36,529 bases of DNA from Victivallales bacterium (lineage in GTDB: Bacteria; Verrucomicrobiota; Lentisphaeria; Oligosphaerales; Oligosphaeraceae): positions 1 through 36,529 of the forward strand of contig JAFZWH010000073.1 of the NCBI GenBank assembly GCA_017617415.1, written 5' to 3'. Position numbers and translations under genes: made by a program. Every line of letters starts with the position of its first letter. The stretch's first letter is position 1. The notes under the pieces are model-generated. The model did no database searches, was not told the origin of the DNA, and saw only the letters and a program-made list of their open reading frames with translations. Shown piece after piece: positions 1 through 7,674 of the stretch.

Positions 1-978
1 ATCCACTTCGACCACCTCTATCTTGAAAGCCAGACCTACAAACTCGGCAAGGACATCATCCAGCAAGGGCTTGAAAAGGGCGTCTTCCATAAGCGCGAAG
101 ACGGCGCGGTGGTCATCGACTTCGACGACAAGAGCCTCGGCACCAAAGTCGTCCTGCGCTCCGACGGCACCAGCGTCTATATCACCCAAGACATCGGCAC
201 TACCCTCCTCAAGCAAAACGACTACGAGCCTGACCAGCAGATCTGGGTGGTCGGTGACGAGCAGATCTACCACTTCAAGGTCCTCTTCAGCATCCTCAAG
301 GCGCTCGGCTACGCCTGGGCGGAGAACCTCGTCCACATGGCCTACGGCATGGTGAATCTGCCCACTGGGAAGATGAAGTCCCGCGAGGGCACCGTGGTCG
401 ATGCTGACGACCTCTTCGATGAGATGACGCGGCTGGCCCGCGAGGCCACGCTCGCCCGCGTCCCCGAAGGCGCCGAACCGCCCGCCGACCTGGAGGAACG
501 CGCCAACGCCATCGGCATGGCCGCCTTGAAGTTCATGCTGCTCAAGGTGAATCCACGCACCACCATCATGTTCGACCCGAATGCCGCCATCAAATTCGAG
601 GGCGACACCGGACCGTATGTTCTCTACGCCTACGCGCGAATTTCCTCCATGCTCCGACAGCCCGAACTCGCCGCCGTGGACACCGCCAACGTGGATTGGA
701 GCCTGCTCTCCACGCCAGACGAGCACCGCCTCGCGCTGCGCTGCGCCAAATACGGCGACGCCGTCCACAAGGCCGCTCGCGAACTGGACTCCTCTGCTCT
801 GGCAGGATACCTTCTTGACCTCGCCAAGGACTTCAGCGCCTTCTACAACCACTGCTCCGTCAAGAATGCGGAGACACCGGCCCTCCAGACCGCCCGCCTC
901 GCCCTTTCCAAGATTGTCCGTGACATCCTGGGTGACGGATTGCATACCCTGACCATCCAGACCATCGAGAGCATGTAG
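1..978 (+). CDS. argS: Arginyl-tRNA synthetase, C-terminal part (5' truncated)
   Basis: Class I aminoacyl-tRNA synthetase charging tRNA-Arg in the cytosol. The frame is open from base 1, so the gene starts outside the window; 325 codons of the C-terminal half are visible. Seen: a GDEQIYHF stretch of the catalytic fold, then GKMKSREGTVV near codons 123-133, which occupies the KMSKS-loop position in the GKMSSRxGTVV form common in ArgRS, then DADDLFDEM. After it comes a helical region (FEGDTGPYVLYAYAR) typical of the DALR anticodon-binding domain. The Rossmann HIGH motif and N-terminal domain are missing only because of the window edge. A small hairpin and the lnt start follow within 53 bases, so cotranscription with lnt is possible. 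Confidence 0.96.
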   Translation: MHFDHLYLESQTYKLGKDIIQQGLEKGVFHKREDGAVVIDFDDKSLGTKVVLRSDGTSVYITQDIGTTLLKQNDYEPDQQIWVVGDEQIYHFKVLFSILKALGYAWAENLVHMAYGMVNLPTGKMKSREGTVVDADDLFDEMTRLAREATLARVPEGAEPPADLEERANAIGMAALKFMLLKVNPRTTIMFDPNAAIKFEGDTGPYVLYAYARISSMLRQPELAAVDTANVDWSLLSTPDEHRLALRCAKYGDAVHKAARELDSSALAGYLLDLAKDFSAFYNHCSVKNAETPALQTARLALSKIVRDILGDGLHTLTIQTIESM

Positions 979-1002
979 AGCGGTTAGATGCCACCACCCC
1001 CC

Positions 1003-1023
1003 CTGCTGGCGGGACGCCAGCAG
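1003..1023 (+). terminator. Hairpin between argS and lnt
   Basis: CTGCTGGC and GCCAGCAG form a perfect 8-bp stem with a 5-nt GGGAC loop. It sits 24 nt after the argS stop and 7 nt before the TTG start of lnt. No U-tract follows, so it is not a textbook intrinsic terminator. It may be a weak terminator, an mRNA-processing or stabilising hairpin, or a structure limiting lnt initiation. Confidence 0.4.
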
Positions 1024-1030
1024 TACGCCT

Positions 1031-2761
1031 TTGCCAGACCTCTACCCCATCCATCTTCTTCGAAAACTGCGCTGGGCGCGGCTGGGTGCCGCGCTTTTGA
1101 GCGGGCTGGCGCTTTCCTGCGCTTTCGCACCGTTGGAGTGGTGGTGGATGGCATGGCTGGCTTTCCTCCCTCTGCTGGTACTCCCCACCCCGCAGAGCCG
1201 CTGGGAGCGACTGGGCGTCGGGATGATCTTCGGCTACAGTCACTTCGCGACCGCGCTGCACTGGCTGAACACCGTCGGTTTTGGAGCCGGCTGGCTACTG
1301 GCCGTCTATTGCGCCTTGTATCCAGCGGTTTGGTATTATCTCTATAGCGCAGTATTGTGGAGCCTCAAGCCACGCGAAAGCCTCTCCGAAGAGCAAAGCG
1401 AAACCGAACTGGCGTCCGCGCACCGTGCAGGTGCCGCGCTTTGGCAGCTGCGCTATCGTGTCGCCGTGGGCGTCGCCGCACTCGCCGCCGCCATCTGGAC
1501 CGCGTTGGAGTGGGTGCGCTCCTGGCTCTTCACCGGCTTCCCCTGGAATCAACTTGGCATCTCCCAGGTGGAGACGATCTTCGCCTTCCCCGCCTGGGAC
1601 TTCGGCATCTTTTTCATCTCTTTCTTGATTCTTTTCACCAACGGGTTGCTGATCCTTGCCGTAGCCTTTCTATTACATAGCTCCCGTCGCTATATTCCAC
1701 TGCTGGTTTCGCTGGCATGGATCGTGCTTTGGGTCGCCATGCTATTTCCCCTGGCTGCCGCGTCGCCGAGCCATTCCGAGCGTCTAAAAGGCACCACCTT
1801 ACGCATCCTTGCCATCCAGGGCGACGTGCCGGAGTGCCGTGACTGGAACGAGCAGATCTTCGACATGGCGTGGAACCGCTACGCCGACCTCACCCGCGAG
1901 GCTTTCCGCGCCTGTGCGGAGAATCCCCCTGACCTTATCCTCTGGCCGGAAGGGGCACTCCCTGCCCCCATCACCTATGCGCCCTACGCCACTAGGCTGC
2001 GCAAACTTCTCCAAGAATTGAAGACGCCTATCCTTTTGGGCGCCTTGGACATCCGACCACAGCCAGGCGACCCTCCTGAAGAGGCGCCCGTCTTCAACAC
2101 CGCATTCCTCCTCGACGCCGACAGCCCCATCCTTGCCAATCCCTACGCCGACCGTGGCGAATATTACGACAAAATCCACCGCGTGCCCTTCGGAGAATAC
2201 GTCCCCTTCGGAAAATACTTCCCTTGGCTCGTGGACGCCATCGGCATGGGGCGCGACCTCACTCCCGGACAGAATTACAAACTCTTCGAAATCAAGGGTG
2301 TCAAAATCGGCGTGAACATCTGCTTTGAAGACGCCTTCCCGGAAATCTCCCGACGTTTCGCACAGGATGGCGCAGACCTCCTCATCACCATCACCAACGA
2401 CTGCTGGTATCGGCAATCATCCGGTGCCCGCCAGCACCGCAACCACGCCGTCTTTCGCGCCATCGAGACCCATCGGTCACTCCTGCGAAGCGGCAACAAC
2501 AGCGACACCTGCCTTATCAGCAAGCGGGGTTGGATCCGCGACCCCATCTGCGGCCCCGACGGCTCCGCCTTCGGTCCCGGCTGGCATCTCTACGAGTTGA
2601 ACGACACGCACTTTGCCACTACTTCCCGCGTATCCGGTAACTTGTTCGCGCATCTCTGCGCCCTCGCCACCCTCTTGACGCTCGTCTGGCTACAATGGAA
2701 ATCGCTCCGGCATCACGCAAAAATGGCGCAGGTAATGAAAACCGCACATGAGAAAAAATGA
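1031..2761 (+). CDS. lnt: Apolipoprotein N-acyltransferase
   Basis: Inner-membrane enzyme that adds the third acyl chain to the N-terminal cysteine of lipoproteins, after Lgt and LspA. The 576-residue product has hydrophobic membrane segments over about residues 15-250, then a nitrilase/carbon-nitrogen hydrolase domain facing the periplasm. The nitrilase triad is visible: Glu307 in WPEGALP, Lys381 in YDKIHRVPFGEYVP, Cys431 in NICFED. A final hydrophobic segment lies near the C-terminus. It is longer than E. coli Lnt (512 aa), mainly through an insertion after about residue 115 rich in Glu and Ser. The chosen start is TTG at 1031, the first in-frame start; no clear SD is seen, so the exact start is uncertain. 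Its presence implies a Gram-negative envelope. Confidence 0.95.
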   Translation: MPDLYPIHLLRKLRWARLGAALLSGLALSCAFAPLEWWWMAWLAFLPLLVLPTPQSRWERLGVGMIFGYSHFATALHWLNTVGFGAGWLLAVYCALYPAVWYYLYSAVLWSLKPRESLSEEQSETELASAHRAGAALWQLRYRVAVGVAALAAAIWTALEWVRSWLFTGFPWNQLGISQVETIFAFPAWDFGIFFISFLILFTNGLLILAVAFLLHSSRRYIPLLVSLAWIVLWVAMLFPLAAASPSHSERLKGTTLRILAIQGDVPECRDWNEQIFDMAWNRYADLTREAFRACAENPPDLILWPEGALPAPITYAPYATRLRKLLQELKTPILLGALDIRPQPGDPPEEAPVFNTAFLLDADSPILANPYADRGEYYDKIHRVPFGEYVPFGKYFPWLVDAIGMGRDLTPGQNYKLFEIKGVKIGVNICFEDAFPEISRRFAQDGADLLITITNDCWYRQSSGARQHRNHAVFRAIETHRSLLRSGNNSDTCLISKRGWIRDPICGPDGSAFGPGWHLYELNDTHFATTSRVSGNLFAHLCALATLLTLVWLQWKSLRHHAKMAQVMKTAHEKK

Positions 2762-2815
2762 TTTTTCTTCCGCGGTATCCGCACATTTTGCTTGCATTGG
2801 AGTAGATTAAGTAAA

Positions 2816-3397
2816 ATGACGACAACGTCCGACAAGAATGCATTGCGAAGTGCCCTGCGCAAACGACTGCGGGAAAATGCCCCGCAGAACCACAAGGAAC
2901 TCCAGAAACGTCTTGGCGGACTGCTCGCGCAGGAAAACGCGGAATGCTGTATCGGATACCTGGCTTTTCAACAGGAACCCGTCCTTGATCAACTCCTCGG
3001 CAAATGGCTCGCGCACAACCGAAAACTGTTGTTACCGAGATTTAATGCCGCAACCCGCCAATACGAACTCGTCGAAGTGACCGACTTTAACTCTCAAATC
3101 GCACCAGGTCACTACGGCATTCGGGAACCTAAGCTACAACTTGTTGCAATTAAACAAGTTATAGATAACACAGTCTGGCTGGTTCCGGGTCTGGCCTTCA
3201 CGGAAAACGGCGTACGGCTTGGCCGCGGTGCTGGCTACTACGACCGGCTCTTCATGCAATTCCCCAAGGGCAAACGGATTGGCATCGCCTGGGAAATGCA
3301 ACTTCTGCCGGAAATCCCGCAAGAGCCATGGGACCTCCCCATGGACTGCATTGTCACGGAATCGCGGACCATCGACTGCCGCGTTCCATTAACATAA
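2816..3397 (+). CDS. fau: 5-formyltetrahydrofolate cyclo-ligase (MTHFS family)
   Basis: ATP-dependent conversion of 5-formyl-THF to 5,10-methenyl-THF, salvaging folate one-carbon units in the cytosol. The 193-residue protein has the usual length. Seen: a basic N-terminal helix (LRSALRKRLRE), the YGIREP segment, VPGLAFTENG, and the signature GRGAGYYDR at residues 136-144 followed by GIAWEMQ and a terminal DCIVTE. ATG 2816 is preferred over TTG 2792 because the alignment to the family begins there. GGAG at 2799-2802 is 13 nt upstream, long for an SD. The stretch 3130-3175 is AT-rich for this genome and holds a perfect 8-bp inverted repeat inside the coding region. In many bacteria this gene neighbours other conserved housekeeping genes, as here with rny. 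Confidence 0.93.
   Translation: MTTTSDKNALRSALRKRLRENAPQNHKELQKRLGGLLAQENAECCIGYLAFQQEPVLDQLLGKWLAHNRKLLLPRFNAATRQYELVEVTDFNSQIAPGHYGIREPKLQLVAIKQVIDNTVWLVPGLAFTENGVRLGRGAGYYDRLFMQFPKGKRIGIAWEMQLLPEIPQEPWDLPMDCIVTESRTIDCRVPLT
3138..3160. repeat. AT-rich inverted repeat inside the cyclo-ligase gene
   Basis: AACTTGTT and AACAAGTT form a perfect 8-bp inverted repeat with a 7-nt loop (GCAATTA). The same AACAAGTT word occurs in the leaders of era (twice) and, in the opposite orientation, before the TonB-like gene. Here it is translated in frame and the protein length remains normal, so it may be coincidental. Confidence 0.45.
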
Positions 3398-3400
3398 CCT

Positions 3401-3415
3401 GAGGTCCGAGACCTC
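3401..3415 (+). terminator. Hairpin between cyclo-ligase gene and rny
   Basis: GAGGTC-CGA-GACCTC is a perfect 6-bp stem with a 3-nt loop, starting 3 nt after the cyclo-ligase stop and ending 23 nt before the rny start. There is no U-tract. It could be a weak terminator or an RNA-processing site. Confidence 0.4.
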
Positions 3416-3438
3416 CTGAAATCCCACAACACCCCTCA

Positions 3439-5178
3439 ATGTTGAGCAAATATCTCTTTGACGCACTGTGTCTTGCCGATAGTGTTGTCACTGGCCTGAG
3501 CGCCACGACCCAGCAATCAGTCAACCGCCTTCAGCAATGGCTGATCATGGGCGGCGTCTTTGCCCTGCTGTTTTTGGTCATCTTCCAGACAGTCAGCGAA
3601 TCGCGCCGACATCGTCGACAGACCGACGAGGAACAGAAGAAGGCCGAGAGCGAAGCGAACCGCATTCGTTCCAATGCCACCCAACAGGCGCAGACCGAGG
3701 CGGACCGCATCCTGGCCAACGCCCGCGAGAAGGCAGAACTGACAAAGGCGCACGCCTCGCAGGAAATCGAGGTGATGATGAAAGACGCGCAGGTGCGCGC
3801 CAAGGAGGCGGTGCTGGCGGCCAAAGACGCCTTCGAGGCAAGCCTGGCAGAACGGCGGCAAGAGCTGGCACGCTCGGAGGCGCGGCTGGCGCAGAAGGAG
3901 GACAATGTCGATAACAAACTCACGCAGCTTCAGGAGCGCCTGAGCGACCTGGACCGCCGGGAGGCGGAAAGTCGTCAAAAGACCGAACAGCTGGCTCAGC
4001 GCGAGCAAGAACTCAAGCAACTTGCCGACCGGCAGATGGAGGAACTCCAGCGCATCTCCGGTCTGACCCTGGACGAGGCCAAGAAACAACTCCTCGCCCA
4101 ACTGGAAGGCTCTCTCCAGACCGAACGCGCCCAACTCATTCGCCGCTACCAGGAGGATAATCGCCAAACCTTGGCCACCGAAGGTCAGAAAATCATGGTC
4201 GAGGCAATGCAACGCTATGCGGGCGACTGCACCTACGAACGAACCACCTCGCTCGTGCCGCTGCCCAACGATGAGATGAAGGGACGAATCATCGGACGTG
4301 AGGGACGAAATATCCGCACCATTGAATCCGCCACCGGCGCCAGCGTCCTCATCGACGACACACCTCAGGCCGTTGTCATCTCCTGCTTCGACCCCGTGCG
4401 CCGTGAAATCGCCCGCCAGACGATGGAAAAACTCGTGCAGGACGGACGGATTCACCCCGCCCGCGTCGAGGACATTGTCACCAAAACCAAGAAGGAAATC
4501 GAGGTCAATATCCAGAAAGCGGGAAACGATACCGTCGAAACCCTTGGCATCACCAACCTGAAACCCAATCTCATCGGGCTTCTTGGCCGTCTCAAATACC
4601 GCTTTAGCTTCGGCCAGAATGTCTTGGCACATTCCATTGAGGTCGCCACGATGATGGGGTCCATCGCCGCCAACATCGGCTTGGATGAGCAATTGGCGCG
4701 ACGCATCGGATTGTTGCATGACATCGGCAAGGCCGTGGACCACGAGATAGAGGGTTCCCATGCGCTCATCGGTGCAGATCTGCTTCGGCGGGCGGGCGAA
4801 AACCCCATCGTGGTCAACGCCGTCGCCGCCCATCACGAAGAGGCTGAGAAAACCAGCCTCTATGCCGAACTGGTGCAGATATGCGATACCATTTCCGCAG
4901 GTCGCCCTGGCGCCCGCGCCGAAACCACTGAGTTATATCTCAAACGCCTGGAAGACCTGGAGAGAATCGGCAACTCCTTTGCAGGTGTCGAGAGCTGCTT
5001 TGCCATCCAGGCCGGCCGTGAATTGCGTGTGCTGGTCCGTCCGGAGAAAATCTCCGAGAGCCAGGCCACTATCATGGCCCACGACCTGGCCGAGCGCATT
5101 GAACGGGAAATGCGCTATCCTGGCCAAATCCGTGTTTCTGTCATCCGCGAAACCCGCTCCGTCGAATACGCCAAATAA
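3439..5178 (+). CDS. rny: Ribonuclease Y
   Basis: Membrane-anchored endoribonuclease that starts mRNA turnover. The 579-residue product has, in order: a 33-residue N-terminal extension, one transmembrane helix at about residues 35-52, a long charged coiled coil (about 60-245), a KH RNA-binding domain (MKGRIIGREGRNIRT at about 280-294), and an HD phosphohydrolase domain with LLHDIGKAVDHE, the HD pair being His427-Asp428. The C-terminal YPGQIRVSVIRE stretch is typical of the family. It is somewhat longer than the usual ~520 residues because of the N-terminal extension and long coil. ATG 3439 has no SD; a later ATG at about codon 37 would cut into the membrane helix, so the upstream start is favoured. 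A long antisense reading frame over this gene is a composition shadow. Confidence 0.96.
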   Translation: MLSKYLFDALCLADSVVTGLSATTQQSVNRLQQWLIMGGVFALLFLVIFQTVSESRRHRRQTDEEQKKAESEANRIRSNATQQAQTEADRILANAREKAELTKAHASQEIEVMMKDAQVRAKEAVLAAKDAFEASLAERRQELARSEARLAQKEDNVDNKLTQLQERLSDLDRREAESRQKTEQLAQREQELKQLADRQMEELQRISGLTLDEAKKQLLAQLEGSLQTERAQLIRRYQEDNRQTLATEGQKIMVEAMQRYAGDCTYERTTSLVPLPNDEMKGRIIGREGRNIRTIESATGASVLIDDTPQAVVISCFDPVRREIARQTMEKLVQDGRIHPARVEDIVTKTKKEIEVNIQKAGNDTVETLGITNLKPNLIGLLGRLKYRFSFGQNVLAHSIEVATMMGSIAANIGLDEQLARRIGLLHDIGKAVDHEIEGSHALIGADLLRRAGENPIVVNAVAAHHEEAEKTSLYAELVQICDTISAGRPGARAETTELYLKRLEDLERIGNSFAGVESCFAIQAGRELRVLVRPEKISESQATIMAHDLAERIEREMRYPGQIRVSVIRETRSVEYAK

Positions 5179-5200
5179 CCCAAGACTTAAAACTTAATAG

Positions 5201-5241
5201 GACGTCAGGACGGGACGTCAGACGACAGACGACGGACACGG
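5201..5241. repeat. Heptad-like direct repeats (GACGNCR family)
   Basis: The rny-lrp gap contains successive units GACGTCA, GGACGG, GACGTCA, GACGACA, GACGACG and GACACGG. All but one are 7 nt, so the tract has a 7-nt rhythm like the adjacent TTTAGCY tract. Function unknown. It is noncoding and lies between the rny stop and the lrp start. Confidence 0.6.
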
Positions 5242-5249
5242 TTTTAATC

Positions 5250-5278
5250 TTTAGCTTTTAGCCTTTAGCTTTTTAGCC
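5250..5278. repeat. Tandem heptamers TTTAGCY before lrp
   Basis: Four consecutive units: TTTAGCT, TTTAGCC, TTTAGCT and TTTTAGCC, ending 8 nt before the lrp ATG. The core TTAGC is the reverse complement of GCTAA, the core of the TGCTAAT heptamers before the HD gene and dapB. This suggests one repeat family in two orientations. It lies where a promoter or leader is expected. Confidence 0.7.
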
Positions 5279-5286
5279 TTACTATC

Positions 5287-5781
5287 ATGCCTACCAAGAA
5301 CTTGCAAACTTCCGTTTTGGCCTTGTTGCGCAAGAATGCGCGAATCTCCGTGCAGGAGATGGCCGACCGTCTCGATACCACTGTCGCCCGAATTGAAGCC
5401 ACCATTAAAAAGCTCGAGGCCGACAAGAAGATTCTGGGTTATACCGCCGTCACCACACCAGACGAAGAAGCCGATGAAATCCGTGCCATCATTGAGGTTC
5501 AAGTTCAGCCTGAACGCGACGCCGGCTTCGACAATATCGCGCAACACATCGCCAAATTTAACGAGGTGGTTACCCTGTATCTGGTCTCCGGCAGCCATGA
5601 TTTGCACTTGGAGGTCGTTGGGCACTCGCTTCAGGATGTCGCACGTTTCGTTTCCCGGAAGCTCTCCAGTCAGCCGGGCGTGAAATCCTGCGCCACGCTG
5701 TTCCTGCTGAAAAAGTACAAGGAGTCTGGCATTGTCTTGGACAAGGAGGTGGGCGATGAGCGTCTCAAGATCACTCCGTAA
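5287..5781 (+). CDS. Lrp/AsnC family transcriptional regulator
   Basis: Predicted DNA-binding regulator responding to an amino acid or related small molecule. The 164-residue protein has the family layout: an N-terminal winged helix-turn-helix at about residues 6-55 (LLRKNARISVQEMADRLD, then ATIKKLEADKKILGY), then a RAM/Lrp ligand-binding alpha-beta domain at about 70-150 (IIEVQVQ, LVSGSHDLHLEV). Its last 26 bases overlap the aminotransferase gene, and that gene's SD lies inside this coding region, so the two are translationally linked. Regulation of the aminotransferase or a matching amino-acid pathway is a reasonable inference. The leader carries tandem heptamers and no SD. The effector cannot be read from sequence. 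Confidence 0.9.
   Translation: MPTKNLQTSVLALLRKNARISVQEMADRLDTTVARIEATIKKLEADKKILGYTAVTTPDEEADEIRAIIEVQVQPERDAGFDNIAQHIAKFNEVVTLYLVSGSHDLHLEVVGHSLQDVARFVSRKLSSQPGVKSCATLFLLKKYKESGIVLDKEVGDERLKITP
5743..5750 (+). promoter_or_regulatory. Strong Shine-Dalgarno deciding the aminotransferase start
   Basis: AAGGAGGT lies within the end of the lrp coding sequence, 5 nt before ATG 5756. It selects ATG 5756 over the upstream in-frame TTG 5732 and supports coupled translation of the pair. Confidence 0.85.
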
Positions 5782-6970
5782 GCCACGGGGGGCGAAAAAG
5801 CCACCGCGACCGCGTGTGGCACCGCATATCGCCGCGCTCCCCAAGTCCGGCATCCGCGACTTCTTTGAGCTGGTCAATACCATGGAGGATGTCATCTCTC
5901 TGGGCATTGGCGAGCCGGATTTTGTCGCCCCCTGGAAAATCCGCGAGGCAACCATCTATTCGCTGCAGCGTGGCTATACCCATTACACCTCGAATCTGGG
6001 CGATCCGAAGCTCCGTGAAGCGGTATGCAAGTATTTTGCGCGGCGCTTCGGCGGCAGCTACAACTTCAAGACTGAGTGCATCATCACCGTCGGCGTCTCC
6101 GAAGGACTGGACATTGCCACGCGGGCGGTCATCTGTCCGGGCGACGAGGTGCTTTACCATGAGCCATGCTATGTCTCCTATGCTCCGACCGTGAGGATGG
6201 CACATGGCGTGCCGGTGCCGGTCACGACCCGTGCCGAACATGATTTCGTCTTGCAGGTCAGTGATTTGGAAAAGGCGGTCACTCCTCGCACCAAGGTTCT
6301 GATGCTCAACTACCCCAACAATCCAACTGGTGCCGGCATGACCGCCGAGGACAAGAAGAAGGTCGCGGAATTTGCCGTGAAACACGACCTGTTGGTCTTC
6401 TCGGATGAAATCTACGACGAACTCTCCTATATCCCGCGCTCGCCCTCCATCGCCACGCTCCCCGGCATGCACGACCGCACCATCGTCTTCAACGGTTTCA
6501 GCAAGGCCTTCGCGATGACTGGCTATCGCATTGGCTATGCCGTCGGCCCGCACGACCTCATTGATGCAATGATGAAGGTCCACCAGTATTCGATGCTTTG
6601 TGCGCCTGGTCCCTCGCAATTCGGCGCCATCGAGGCGCTCAACAACGCCGACGAAGAGCGGGACCAGATGCATGACGAATACGAGCAGCGTCGGAATGTC
6701 ATTGTGAAGCGTTTCAACGAGTTAGGGCTTCACTGTTTCAAGCCGCGCGGAGCCTTCTATGTCTTCCCGGACATCCGTTCCACGGGCATGACTTCGATGG
6801 ACTTCGCGACCCGCCTGCTCCGCGAGCAACATGTGGCGGTCATCCCCGGAACCGCATTCGGTGCCTGCGGAGAGGGCTTTGTACGGTGTTCCTACGCGAC
6901 TTCGATGGAGGGCATCGAGACCGCCATGGAGCGTATCGGAATTTTCTTGAAGCAGCGTGGTCTGCATTAG
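5756..6970 (+). CDS. PLP-dependent class I/II aminotransferase
   Basis: Transfers amino groups between an amino acid and a 2-oxo acid in the cytosol. The 404-residue protein belongs to fold type I, aspartate/aromatic-type aminotransferases. Visible residues: Asn189 in NYPNNPTGAG, Asp217 and Tyr220 in SDEIYDEL (pyridine-nitrogen and hydroxyl contacts), the Schiff-base Lys250 in FSKAFAMTGYR, and Arg377 in VRCSYA (substrate carboxylate). The N-terminus is basic and Pro-rich (about 25 residues) before the substrate-lid region. Substrate specificity is not determinable here; aspartate, aromatic amino acids or an LL-diaminopimelate-type substrate are all possible. Start ATG 5756 is fixed by the SD inside lrp. 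The overlap with lrp and the 12-nt gap to trmB suggest one transcript. Confidence 0.93.
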   Translation: MSVSRSLRKPRGAKKPPRPRVAPHIAALPKSGIRDFFELVNTMEDVISLGIGEPDFVAPWKIREATIYSLQRGYTHYTSNLGDPKLREAVCKYFARRFGGSYNFKTECIITVGVSEGLDIATRAVICPGDEVLYHEPCYVSYAPTVRMAHGVPVPVTTRAEHDFVLQVSDLEKAVTPRTKVLMLNYPNNPTGAGMTAEDKKKVAEFAVKHDLLVFSDEIYDELSYIPRSPSIATLPGMHDRTIVFNGFSKAFAMTGYRIGYAVGPHDLIDAMMKVHQYSMLCAPGPSQFGAIEALNNADEERDQMHDEYEQRRNVIVKRFNELGLHCFKPRGAFYVFPDIRSTGMTSMDFATRLLREQHVAVIPGTAFGACGEGFVRCSYATSMEGIETAMERIGIFLKQRGLH

Positions 6971-6982
6971 AGGTAAAACGAT

Positions 6983-7561
6983 ATGGACAGCCTGACCAAT
7001 ACCTGGGCCATCTGGGAACTGCCCGATGGCTCAATCGACCGCAAGGTCGAACTCGACATGGGCTGCGGCAAAGGGCGCTTCACCACCACGCTGGCACATC
7101 GTTATCCCGAGCGATTGATTCTCTGCAACGATGTAATCTCCGAACGACTCCGCATTGTGGAAAAACGCGGAATCCGTGAAGGCCTCACGAACCTGCGCGT
7201 GCTGCGTGCCGCCAGTCTGGCGTTGGTTTCCTACCAGCTGCCGCCCAATTCCATCGACCGCCTGCATTTGCTCTGCCCCGATCCCTGGCCCAAAAAGAGC
7301 CACCTCGCCCGACGCCTTGTCTGCACGGACTTCCTTTGCCGGGTACCGCGTATTCTGAAGATCGGAGGGGTTTTTCATTTGTCCACGGACTATGTGCCGT
7401 ATTACGAGGACTGGCTACGGATGTTCGCCCAACTTGCACATCTCTACGAGCCATTCCCCGAAGGCATTGCCGACGTCGCGGACATCAAGACGGACTTCGA
7501 ACTCCTCTGGAACTCCAAGGGAACCCCCGTCCAGCATATCGCCTTCCGACTAAAAGGTTAA
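6983..7561 (+). CDS. trmB: tRNA (guanine-N7-)-methyltransferase
   Basis: SAM-dependent enzyme forming m7G46 in the tRNA variable loop. The 192-residue protein shows the SAM site MGCGKGRF around residues 26-33, the family signature CPDPWPKKSHLARR, and the C-terminal TDFE...NSKGTPV. It is shorter than E. coli TrmB (239 aa) because it nearly begins at the SAM-binding core and lacks most of the usual N-terminal extension. ATG 6983 is preceded by AGAGGT, 8 nt upstream, at the aminotransferase stop. It probably forms an operon with lrp and the aminotransferase, though no functional link is evident. Confidence 0.94.
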   Translation: MDSLTNTWAIWELPDGSIDRKVELDMGCGKGRFTTTLAHRYPERLILCNDVISERLRIVEKRGIREGLTNLRVLRAASLALVSYQLPPNSIDRLHLLCPDPWPKKSHLARRLVCTDFLCRVPRILKIGGVFHLSTDYVPYYEDWLRMFAQLAHLYEPFPEGIADVADIKTDFELLWNSKGTPVQHIAFRLKG

Positions 7562-7650
7562 AGGAAAGAAAATCACGTGAACTTTTCTGGCCTGGATTTT
7601 CTATTGTTCATAGATCAATCCCTGGCACCTAAAACGTGAATTCCCATAAT

Positions 7651-7671
7651 TGCTAATTGCTAATTGCTAAT
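7651..7671. repeat. Tandem heptamer (TGCTAAT)x3 before the HD gene
   Basis: Three perfect copies of TGCTAAT, preceded by a degenerate copy (CCATAAT, 7644-7650) and ending 3 nt before ATG 7675. Two copies of the same heptamer precede dapB 11 kb away. Each unit contains a TG followed one base later by TAAT, reminiscent of an extended -10 element. A promoter role is inference. Confidence 0.8.
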
Positions 7672-7674
7672 TTA

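Noticed and set aside
2751-2768. AT-only hairpin across the lnt stop codon
   Set aside because: AGAAAAA/TTTTTCT pairs over 7 bp but contains a single G-C pair, so it would be unstable. Its T-run is part of the stem rather than a tail.
3517-4836. 439-codon open frame antisense to rny
   Set aside because: It lies wholly inside a clearly conserved gene. GC-rich codon use with few TTA/CTA/TCA codons leaves the reverse frame open. The product has no recognisable motif and no start signals.
7644-7671. CRISPR-like or phage attachment repeat
   Set aside because: Units are only 7 nt with no spacers, and no cas or integrase gene is present. It is a short tandem repeat.
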